A DNA stretch of 64,000 nt from Gonium pectorale (taxonomy: Eukaryota > Chlorophyta > Chlorophyceae > Chlamydomonadales > Volvocaceae): positions 337,069 to 401,068 of the forward strand of contig LSYV01000001.1 in NCBI GenBank assembly GCA_001584585.1. The letters are read 5' to 3'. Made by a program: the position numbers and the translations under genes. Position 1 is the stretch's first letter. Each line of letters begins with the position of its first letter. Positions 55,331 to 64,000 of this stretch are shown one piece after another. The notes beneath the pieces are model-generated. The model was not told the DNA's origin. It made no database searches and saw nothing but the letters and a program-made list of their open reading frames with translations.

Positions 55331-56654
55331 TCGTTCCTAGGATGAGTTGTTGGCGCTGCAGGCAGGCCTGTCTCCGGCTGTGGGCCTCTATTGATCCCGT
55401 CAGTCATAGTTTTTGCGCAGGGCAGTGAGGCCCAGGTACTGCGGGTGGTCGGGGTGCAGGGAAAGGTCTGGTTGGCGGCCTACAGCTGGTCTGTCGACTT
55501 CTGTACGGATGGAGGACCTCGGGGTCCTCCAAGTGCCCATAGATCGGACGCCCCCACCCGGCCAGTGCTTTGGTTCCTATGGAAAGGTTACAGGCGGAAA
55601 AGAAGGAAAGGGCGTAGACATTGGGAGGGACAGATAGCCCTCCTGTGACGAGAACACCGGTGCGCTTCGTACGTGCGCTGACGGATTTTGGTCCTGGCTG
55701 CCGTACGTGGTGCGCTGTACTTAGGGCAGGGTTTCGGTGGTTCCCGTCACGGGAGGGCTATCTGCCCCTCCCGATGTCTACGCCCCTTCTCGCCTCTCCG
55801 CCTGTAACCTGTTCACAGAAAAAACAAAAATAAAAACGGTCGCCCACCCCACTGGTCGGTATTGGTACCGGAGTCTGGCGGGCATTACCGCCTCCCCCTG
55901 AGGCTCCCGCCTTGCAATCGTCCCCGCGCTCCGCACCATCAGCTCAGGCTCCGCAAACCGTGGTGGCAGCACGCAAAGTGGCCGCATGATCCGCCTCCAG
56001 GGAGGCGCCAGCAGCCCTACCCGCGCGTCCAGCCCCTCAGCAGGCGACACCTCCGCCACAGTGCCGTCAGCAGCAGCAGCAGCAGCTGTACAGCACCCAC
56101 ACGCGTCCCAGCGGCCGAAGCAGGGGAAGCAGTTCCCACCGCCACCCGCGCCGCCAGCGTCCGGACCCACCGCCCTCCCACCGCCCGGTGTGGTTGTGAG
56201 GTCGTCAGTAGTGGTGGCAGGTGCCCCTGGATGGCCAGGCGGCAGGACGGCCTTCCCGCATGGACGTTGACCCGCTGGAGGGGCGCCGGCCGGCGGAGGC
56301 ACCAACGGCAGCCCCGGTACCCAAGCGCTCTGCCGCAGGCCGTGGCAGTGCCCCAGGGTTGCGGTCTGGGTTCCTGCTGTTGGGTAGTGCCGGACGTCAA
56401 GGAGCAGCGCCGGTGCCTCCCCCGGCGCTCAAGAGCATGGTGGTCTCCAGCAGCAGCAACACTGTCAGTGACGACTACGGTGCCATCATGGCCCCCCGCG
56501 GGCATCACCACTTGGCAGCGGCTGCACAGGGGCCTGTAGACTTTCCCGGGGCTCACAGCGTTCCGGTGGGAGCTCTGCGCCACCCGTCCAGTTTGCTCAT
56601 GGCAGGCTGGGCGGGACCTTGTGCTCGCCTACGTGCACGCGGATCTATAGCCGG
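55331..56654. other. No gene recognised; low-complexity coding-like stretch
   Basis: Includes a (cag)n-like tract near 56065-56090 and Pro/Ala-rich open frames, without a recognisable domain. It may contain exons of an unknown gene disrupted by the following LINE. Confidence 0.4.
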
Positions 56655-57785
56655 GATCTACGGGCCAGGACGGCGCTTCACCGGGTACACAGGAGAGCTC
56701 CTGAAGTCTGGGAGGCGAGCCATGCATTCCCTCATTGCCTTGTGTCGGGAGAATAAGATCCACGTGCCTAAATTGCGTATGGATTTGTTTTGGACACTAG
56801 TAGCGCCGGTTTTCTCTTATGGGGCCCAGGTGTGGGGCCCCGACTTCATCAATGTGTCTTTTGAAAGTGCCATGACGAACCCCATGGTTGAGGAGCAGAG
56901 GGCCTATATGCGAACGGTGGTGGGAGCACTCGCCCCTACCCAGGCACTGCTCTACCGTGAGTTGGCGCAGAGGCCGCTCCAGTACCACTGGGCTAAGCTC
57001 GTCTTACGGTTCTGGAACGGAATGGTAGAGCGACCCGATACGCTGTGCCACCGGGCCTTCGTGGCAGACCTGAGGCCAGCGCTTGTCGATGGGGTGACTG
57101 ATTGCTGGTCAGCAGGGGCACTGCGCTTCCTTGCTGACGCGGGTATCCGGGCCCCCGAGGGACTGACGGGTAGCGCGCGGGTAACGCACTTCGCGTCGTT
57201 GCTCATACCCATTGGCAAAGTATTGGATAGCTTTGCCGACAGGCTTGATGCTCGGTGGCAGCTGCCCCATGTGACTGGAGCACCCCGCGACTTCCCTAGC
57301 GGCGAGACGGGAGTTAAGATGTGCCTGTATGCCAGCTGGATGGGGGACCCTTTGCACACGGCGACTGTGATGGCACCCAGCTTGCACCAAACTTTGATGC
57401 GGTTCAGGCTAGGATGTTTGGAAACGGAGGTGAATCGGCCCAATGGGCGAGCCCGGGCTGAGCGAACGTGCAAGGCCTGTGGTGACGCCGCGGCCGTAGA
57501 GGATGAACTACATGTGTTCTGCGAATGCCCATGCTACGAGCAACTCCGCGACCAATCGAGACTGCTTGGGCTTTAGGCATCGTAACATGATTACTATTAT
57601 GAAGGAGGCCCCGCCAGCTGCGGTAGGAGCCTAGGAGCTGAGGTAGGACACCAGGCACGCCATACTTCGGCGTCAGGCGCTGAAGCGGGGTAGAGACGAG
57701 GACCATAACCCGCTCCCCCACCCCAATATTCGCAAGTCGTCCATGGCCCCCCCGGCTTTGACGGACGTGTAACCTGAAACCTGTA
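56655..57785 (+). pseudogene. 5'-truncated LINE copy
   Basis: Starts abruptly at IYGPGRRFTGYTGELLKSG and runs intact through WTLVAPVFSYGAQVWGPDF, ALLYRELAQRPLQYHWAKL, CWSAGALRFLADAGIRAPEG and ERTCKACGD..CECPCYEQLR, where a frame change occurs near 57555. The 3' UTR and tail (gtgtaacctgaaacctg) follow. It shows the empty-site sequence for the gypsy insertion. It is fused to an unrelated upstream frame, so the long combined ORF from 56221 is not one gene. Confidence 0.92.
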
Positions 57786-58714
57786 CAGCACTGGGAGGAC
57801 ATTGCGGTGGGGACCAGACAGTCCAACTCCCTGCCGGCGGTGGCCCTTGATTGGAGCATTGGCAGAGGCTGCTATGGAGCTTCAGAAGGCCTTCGACTTG
57901 CGTGGCCCGCAGGTGACCACCTCGCCTCGCTCCCGTCTCCTGCAAATCAAAAGCTGGGAGTCTTCACACGATCCACGGACGTTTCATTAACACATCTAGC
58001 GCATACAGATACTAAAGCCTGCCGGCCGGACCCATCGACTATTGCATCAAGCGGCACGTGCACCGACCATCTGCGGCAATACAGCGGCGCCGTACCCCGC
58101 TGCCAGACACAGGCATGCCCTGGCAGCAGAAGCATAGCGGCAAAGTGTTTCCGCATTGTCAACACACGCGGCTGGACCCACCATCTCCCCTGCCAATCCT
58201 TCCCACCATTCCTTACATCTTCCCCTTGGGCGCTTACCTCCCAATGGGAACTTACCACCCCTGCATTCGTGTTGTATCATGCATGCAATGCAGCGTGCAT
58301 GTGGTGACGAGACGCTATTGGGCGTCTCGGCACGGGGCTATGTCGCATGTGTGCGCATAGTCGTGGCTTTGTGCCACTGGTAGTGGCGTATTGACGCACT
58401 ACACCATCGGTTGTTAGACTTAGTCGGATTGCCGACATGTCTTACTCGTAGTTGGGATCGTGTTCCCAATTGTTACACTACGAAACCGGTAGCGGAGTTG
58501 AACTCTGTTTTATCCCTACCATCGCCGGAGCTATATAAGCTCACAACTCTATCAACCGGTAGTTCTCACTACCACCTATAACGGACTAAGGTTCGGGGTG
58601 ACGTTTGGGAACGTGTAACACTACAATTCCCACCAGCTCCGTAGCGATCCAGCAACCCTGCGTCCACCTCCTTCACAAGCATCGTCGTATCCTCTGCGGT
58701 GCACCATCACGCAA
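57786..58714. other. No gene recognised; TATA-like box near 58530
   Basis: Contains gagctatataagctc at about 58528, a palindromic TATA-type sequence suggestive of a promoter or an old LTR. Nothing downstream confirms it. Confidence 0.4.
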
Positions 58715-59110
58715 GTGCACCGCCCCGCGAGTTCCCCTGCGGAGAGGCCGGGGGTAAACTTTGCCGGTATGTGCATTGGATGGGTGATCCGGTGCACGGC
58801 ACAACTGTGATGGCGCCTAGCCTGCACCAGACGCTCACGCGCTTCCGGCTGGGGTGCTGGTCAACCGCCCCAACGGGCGGGCTAGGTGCGAGCGGACATG
58901 CAAGGTGTGCGGTGATGCCACGGCGATGGAGGACGAGCTGCATGTGTTTTGGCGGGACGAACGTCACATGTCTTGCTCTGTACCCGCCCGCCCTATTGGA
59001 AACGTCGCGCCTTCGGGCGTGTATGGCCGTAGAGGCGGGCTCCCTTTTTCTGTTTTTTGCGAGTGCCCGTTTTTTGCGAGTGCCCGTGCTATGAGCACCT
59101 GCGGCGGGCA
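58715..59110 (+). pseudogene. LINE fragment carrying the same R1 insertion
   Basis: From PREFPCGEAGGKLCRYVHWM to ERTCKVCGDATAMEDELHVF, then R1 (about 58960-59062) at exactly the site used in the 20.8-21.6 kb copy. After R1 the phrase ttttttgcgagtgcccg is duplicated before the LINE continues for a few codons. Confidence 0.88.
58960..59062 (+). repeat. Dispersed repeat R1 (inside LINE)
   Basis: Near-identical to the copy at 21446-21560. Confidence 0.82.
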
Positions 59111-59124
59111 AGTGTGGAAGCCGC

Positions 59125-59347
59125 CGCGATCATCCGGACACGTTAGTTGCGAGGCAGTGCCGGAGTGCTCTACTGACTTTCCTAAGCCTTGCTTTGTACC
59201 ATTATCGGTTGTGGATGTGCGCTAGTTGGCGAGCGTGCGCTCGAAGGGCTGACAATGCGAACATGTGCGGCGTGCGAGAATGGTAAAGCGCCTGCGTAAC
59301 ACTATTTACGAAACGCCGAAGCAACGATATTTGTTGAGGCGCGAAAA
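59125..59347 (+). mobile_element. LTR remnant related to the gag-only element
   Basis: ccggacacgttagttgcgag, gcagtgccgg, cctaagccttgctttgta and ccgaagcaacgata match the inverted complement of the 46.2/50.2-kb LTRs in order, with many differences. It is an old partial LTR interrupted by the MITE. Confidence 0.72.
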
Positions 59348-59355
59348 ATACGGTG

Positions 59356-59866
59356 CAGAGGTCGGCAATCCCTGCGGGTCCTGCGGGTCCATCCGTAGGA
59401 CCCGCAGCCAAAACCCCCCAAAAGCCCACGGCTGCGGGTCCCTGCCGTACGGAAACGCGGCATGGCTGCGGTCAACGCGGTCAGTTGACCCCTTTCCGCA
59501 GGCGATTTTCGCCCGCCGGGAGGTGCAACCCCTCATTTAGGGACTAAAATTCTAAAAATTCTTCTGGGGCTGCGCCCCAGACCCCGGAAATCCCCCGGGA
59601 AAGCCTTTCGGGCTGCAATGGCGGGCCATTTTCGCGACCGGAACACGCCGGAACTAGGCAGATAACGTGCCAATACATATTTTGGAGGATATTTGGTCTA
59701 AATCATACCTCGAAAGGGTCTTTGGCCCCCCCCAAATTCGCAAAATTTCTTCCGGGGGCTCCCGCCCCCGGGCCCACGGCTGGGGGGAGACCCCCCAGAC
59801 CCCCCTGGTGTGGATGGCCGGAATTCGGGGACCCGCAGTCCAAAAGTCCGGGTTTGCCGACCTCTG
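59356..59866. mobile_element. hAT-like MITE
   Basis: Perfect 13-bp inverted ends CAGAGGTCGGCAA..TTGCCGACCTCTG and an exact 8-bp duplication ATACGGTG (59348-59355 and 59867-59874). An 8-bp duplication with CAG-type ends fits the hAT superfamily. It is 511 bp long, non-coding and full of inner palindromes such as ctggggctgcgccccag. It is non-autonomous. Confidence 0.9.
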
Positions 59867-59874
59867 ATACGGTG

Positions 59875-60848
59875 CGAGCCGTTGCCTTTGCTCGGTGCGG
59901 TTAGGTGGTTATTGGTTGGTTCGTTGTGCGGCGTAGCCCCCTTTCTGGGCAGACGCTCTTGCACGGGAGAAGGTAGGATTGGGTTACTGTTATGTACACA
60001 AATCCGCCGAACGAAAGTGAGGCGGACGCGCTTGTGCCTGGAGGAAGGAGTGGGCCGCGGGGATGACGTGGGTTTGCCCCGAAACCTCCAGCTAGGACGG
60101 CACGGCATGGGGTGAGGCCCTCGGGGTCTGCTCCGAAGACTGCCGTGCAGGGTTACGCACTGTTGCTCCGAAGCCCGCCATGACGTGTGCTGGCGTGGCT
60201 GCAATATACTAATACATGTCTGTACTGCTGCTGATTGAGGTGGGACGAGCATTGGAGGAGTATATAATAGCTGGTGGAGCAGTGCTCGGGGCCCTGACCT
60301 CAGACTTGCCAAGACGCTTGACTACGCGTGCTACCGAGCAACTCCCTGACTGTCAAGGTGCCCGGCTGAGGGCCCGAAAGACCCGTTCTCTGTTCTCTGG
60401 ACTCCCCTCCCCTACGTGTAACGTGTGACCGTCGCCTGAAGACCGAGCCCAAGTGCCGCTTCCCGACGCCGTTGCCTGCCTCCTCGGCACGCACGTGCTG
60501 TGCCACCTTTCAGAGGGCTTGGATCAAGGGCGTGAGCGCCGCCCTAGGCGCTCACGGGCAACGGTTGGCTCGGCCGACCCCGCCAACAACAACGCTATCC
60601 GTCTCCGCATCTCGATACCTTACGGTGGTTGTAAGTGCTAGCTAGGACTACTCCGTGCAGCCAGCCAACTGGGCGGCGCACCCGTTTCGGCCCAATTCGG
60701 CGGCCATTCAGCTGAACCGCAGGTCGGGCCGTCTCCACACGACCGTCCTGTCAGGTAAAGGAGCCGGTGCCACGATCCTACTCTTTCAGTCAGCTGCGCG
60801 AAAAAATTCTCCGGTGGTCGCGCGCGCGCTGACGCGGGTGCTTGCCAC
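59875..60848. other. No gene recognised; TATA-like box near 60258
   Basis: gagtatataatag at about 60258 resembles a core promoter. The text tctcgatacc near 60611 resembles the tRNA-end sequence complementary to the LTR primer sites, so a degraded LTR is possible. Confidence 0.35.
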
Positions 60849-61112
60849 ACACCTTCGCGACCAATTTGAAGGCGCATTGCAGCTCAGGCGCGGGGACATG
60901 ATTTCGATTATGGAGGGCCCACCTGCTGAGGTGGCAGCCTATTTGCAGGCTGTCTGGGAGACTAGGCACGCCATGCTTCGGCGCCAGGCGCTGGGCGCTG
61001 AAGCGGGGTAGATAGAGACGGCAATCATGACCCTTTACCCCAACCCACCACTCGTATTTTGTCCATGCCCCCCCCCCCCACGGCTTTGACGGACGTGTAA
61101 CCTGTAACCTGT
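60849..61112 (+). pseudogene. Very short LINE 3' end
   Basis: HLRDQFEGALQLRRGDMIS, EVAAYLQAVWETRHAMLRRQ, the 3' UTR and the tail gtgtaacctgtaacctg. It is severely 5'-truncated. Confidence 0.9.
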
Positions 61113-61534
61113 ATGTCCGTTTTAAGCCGACCACCGACCGAACGGCAATTCTCTGCCCCACTGACGCGAGCCCACGCCGCGGTACGGGCATATGGGCGTC
61201 GGTCGGCGGATTCCCCTAGCGTAGAGGCGCACATGCCCGGAAGGCAGTGTGGGCAGCACGCCTGGCGCGCGCGTTGGATCCAGGTGCAACCGCCTGCCGT
61301 CCTTTCCCATGGGAGAGCGATCGAGGATGTCCACCCTCTCCTTAAGCCGTCTTAAGCCAATACCATCCACTCCTCAGCCCCAGCACCGGCTTGATGACCG
61401 CAGCGCCAGGACCAGCAGAGACACTCGGCCCGCACGGAACAGCACGGAGCCTACAGACCTCGGACGTGTAGTGGAGGCGCTGGGGCACCTGCCACCCGTG
61501 CAAGACGTTAAGGGGCCAATGAGGGCCCTGGGCG

Positions 61535-61595
61535 CCTGCGGGGTGCGATGTTTCCAGCAGGGCGCCGAGTACAGGGCATGGCGTCCCCTTGTGAG
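61535..61595 (-). repeat. Dispersed repeat R1, partial copy
   Basis: ggtgcgatgtttccagcagg and gccgagtacagggcatgg only. Confidence 0.7.
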
Positions 61596-61944
61596 GCACC
61601 GCGCTGCTGCCCAAAACCGCAGTTGCAGAACAGGGGCCGGATTGTCGATGACCCCGCACCCGCAGCGGCCAACGGGGCTAATGCTCCGGACTTCCGTAAT
61701 GACAGCACAGCGGGCGGAGGCGCGTGGGCCACACCGCGACGGGGCCTAGACCATCGCCACGCTCGGCTGGGCAACCTGCGCGGCACTTCGCACTGCGGGC
61801 GACGCCGTGCGGCTCGTCAGAGCAGCGGAGACCGCACACACGGTGACACTTGGGACGAGTGGGTGCGGGTCCAGCAGCTGGCCCCCACGGACGCCGGCAC
61901 CTTCAGGCGCAGGCCGACGCCGATCGCCATTTGCAGCCTCCTCA

Positions 61945-62110
61945 CGAAAAAAAGGAAACGCTGTAATTGCGGAGCCACACCTCTACGGACATACGCACCC
62001 GAAGGCGCGATATTTCCAGCAGGGCGGGCGTGCGGTACAGAAAAAGGCAAGCGAGCGAGGCAAACGAGCAGACGCACCCAAACCCCGGTCCTGGACGGGA
62101 CAGCTTACTA
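61945..62110 (-). repeat. Dispersed repeat R1, long copy
   Basis: cctctacggacatacgcacc, gcgcgatatttccagcaggg, then gcaaacgagcagacgcaccc and gacgggacagcttac, which match the plus-strand copy at 41.5 kb. This shows that the repeat is longer than the common core. Confidence 0.8.
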
Positions 62111-63270
62111 GGGCATCGTTGATACTATGTTGTTACCTCGCTCGAATGGTCGTGGTCGGTCTTCGCGGGATAGCCGACTTTACACCGATCCATCGGCGAG
62201 CAGCGGTTACCAGACCCGCGTGCGCCCGACCCCGCCCACCCAAAACGACGAACGTCGATAAGCAGATCTGTAAGGATGGAAGTCTCACGGATATCCACAC
62301 AAACTGGCGAGGCGGTGCTGGACAATGCCGGCGGTGACCATCAGGAGGCGGCAGCAGCGCTGGCGGCAGCAGGGGTCGAGTTGAAGCAAGATCGGCGTCC
62401 GCAGATCGTCAGCCGCGTGGGCTGGCGCATCGGCGAATCCCTCATTGTCACGCTATCTCATGTGGTCGCCATATTACGTGCTGAACGCGCAGAACTGTTG
62501 GCAGTTGGTTGGGAAACCGTTGGGTTTGGCCCCTTCGGTTAGCACTCGTTGCTTGGTTTCCGTGTGCCGCCTTGAGAGATCGTCGTCATCGTCGTCGTCA
62601 TCGGTGCCGGTGCGTGAGCCGCGTCACGCGCGACCGTCTCGAGTACGCGGGCCCCAGGCCCTTATCGGCGGGAGTTACGCTCTCGTTCATCTACAAGTAC
62701 GCGGGCCCCAGGCCTTTTCGTGTGTTTGCGTCTCACGGGCCCAAGGCCTGTTCCGAGACTCAAGATCGTCATTGCGCTCGCTGTGGCCCACGGCCGAGCG
62801 GCGCTGTCGGAGTGTGAAGCCCCAGGCTTCTAGCTGTACGTTGAGTTGAGGGCTCAAGGCCCTGTTGGTAGCGCTGGCTGAGGATCAAGGGACTTCGAGT
62901 AACGGCATCCGCCTACATTCGCCTGTGCTTCCTGAGCCCCAACTCCATCCCGCACAAGCAACTCAGCAGCTTCCGCCATCCACGACCAGTCCGTGAGCAG
63001 GGAGGGAGGGGTCGGCTGACTAGGAGCCAGTCCGGGGGTGAGAATTTGTTGCAGCTTGGGGGCTTGCCCCTGGTCCCCAGCTTGGGGACCAGGGGCAAGC
63101 CGTAGAGCAGCAGCCTGGGCAAGGTATGTAGCACGCAGGCCCGCCAGCGTAGGGCAAGTGCACAAGGGGGGCTTTTCTCACTACTGCGCAGTGCAGCAGG
63201 CGCCCTTTCGCCTCAACGAGGGGAGGGTTCACGGGCGCATTCACGTGTGTCCAGCCTAGAGAGTGGGGAG

Positions 63271-64000
63271 GTACCTGACTTAGCCAACAACCCGCTTCAC
63301 CTTCTAGGGGTTGGTGGGGCCGAGTCTGACACAGACAGTCACCAAGGGGAAGTAGGGGGACTTCAGCCTGCAGCGGCAGTAGGCCAACAGCCTCCCGTGC
63401 AAGCAGCCGTACCGCCCGCTCCTGTTTTCGTTCCGCCGGTTGGTTCGTTCCCTCCTGCCCCGCCCGTCGATCCGGCGCAGGCAGACAACACCGGTTATTA
63501 TTCAGACGACGAGATGGATCAGCCGTCCACGTCGTATGCAGCCTCGCGCGCCTGGCCCATGGAGCCATGGAGCCACAAGTCGCTCCCGGATATGAAGCGC
63601 TATATCCAGGAGCTCGTCCTGCAGTCCAGCAGCAGGCATCGCTTCCCATATAACCAGATCCCGGTGCAGTTCATGTTCGACCGCCTTAACGAGGCGCCCA
63701 AGCTGGGCTCGCGGTTTGAGCATTATCACCGCGACGTGCGCGATTCGCTGATTGCCAAGGCCACCCAGTGGCTGCAGGCCCAGCCCGGTCAAGCCGGGGC
63801 GACCCTGTATGGCGATAAGCTTGCGGAGTATTATCTGGAGCAGCTGCAGCAGCATTTCGAGCTGGAAAAGAAGGCCGACTACCGGCAGAGCTATGCCCGC
63901 CTCGCTCAGAACAACGTAGCGCCGACGGCCTACCTGCAGGAGGCGCTCACGTACAAGCCGTACCTGGGCATCAGCGACTCCGAGTTTGCCACCAACTGGG
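63271..64000 (+). CDS. Unidentified ORF running off the window, possibly gag-like
   Basis: A single open frame to the end of the window. A Pro/Val-rich stretch (AAVPPAPVFVPPVGSFPPAP) is followed by an acidic SDDEMDQPSTSY and a helical charged region (MKRYIQELVLQSSSRHRF, QWLQAQPGQAG, YYLEQLQQHFELEKKADYRQ). The first ATG in this frame is at 63514, so the start is either there or in an upstream exon. Composition resembles the ORF at 45355-45930 and capsid proteins of retroelements, but no motif confirms this. The 3' part is outside the window. Confidence 0.6.

Larger units (their letters stand above)
61113..63270. other. No gene recognised; two R1 copies
   Basis: Holds R1 copies at about 61535-61595 (partial) and 61945-62110. 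The phrase cgcgggccccaggcc occurs twice near 62646 and 62700, and gcttgcccctggtccccag forms an inverted repeat at 63060-63105. Confidence 0.45.

Noticed and set aside
54895..55407. 170-codon minus-strand ORF
   Set aside because: It is the antisense shadow of the plus-strand gag fragment (YADRYCHLIARLG).
56221..57576. A 451-codon ORF as a single gene
   Set aside because: Only the part from about 56655 is LINE; the upstream part is unrelated sequence that happens to be open and in frame with a truncated LINE insertion.

Overview
The window looks like a transposon-packed nuclear region of a chlamydomonadalean (probably volvocine) green alga. The grounds are an RWP-RK gene with many short introns, intron-dense GC-rich coding sequence, and a mix of Ty3/gypsy, tyrosine-recombinase (YR), Penelope-like and LINE retroelements with CACTA- and hAT-like DNA elements. 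The species cannot be named from the sequence alone. I saw no rRNA, tRNA, CRISPR array or bacterial operon.

Host-like genes sit mainly in one island at 6.2-9.5 kb. A six-exon RWP-RK transcription-factor gene on the minus strand (6198-7178) and a ten-exon armadillo-repeat gene on the plus strand (7225-9495) are divergent, with 46 bp between start codons. Both keep frame across every proposed splice junction. The RWP-RK protein is small and carries its domain at the extreme C-terminus, the layout of the volvocine mating-type factor MID, so MID-likeness is a reasonable but unproven hypothesis. A third candidate (11.4-12.3 kb) encodes a coiled-coil, His-rich, single-membrane-segment protein. A second, diverged protein of similar layout lies at 42.55-42.95 kb.

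Layout: 1.2-3.9 kb, a 15-copy 184-bp satellite; 6.2-9.5 kb, the gene island; 11.4-12.3 kb, the His-rich gene; 13.1-20.3 kb, a LINE scrap and a decayed Penelope-like element split by a 3.7-kb CACTA-like element; 20.8-24.1 kb, LINE pieces; 24.1-36.1 kb, a 12-kb Ty3/gypsy element inserted in a LINE (whose other half is 36.1-37.8 kb), itself carrying a YR retroelement with split direct repeats at its gag/pol boundary; 37.9-38.6 kb, a 77-bp minisatellite; 38.6-39.2 kb, a LINE tail; 39-46 kb, mostly unassigned sequence with repeats and ORF remnants; 46.2-51.5 kb, a second LTR element with gag but no pol; 51.5-63 kb, unassigned sequence with LINE pieces, a gag scrap and a 511-bp hAT-like MITE; 63.3 kb to the end, an unidentified ORF running off the edge.

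The most unusual points are PHD-type zinc fingers encoded in two unrelated retroelements (gypsy pol and the YR element), a terminal 8-9 nt present on the 3' LTR but absent from the 5' LTR of both LTR elements, and the MID-like gene in this repeat setting. All calls come from reading the sequence; none was checked by a database search.
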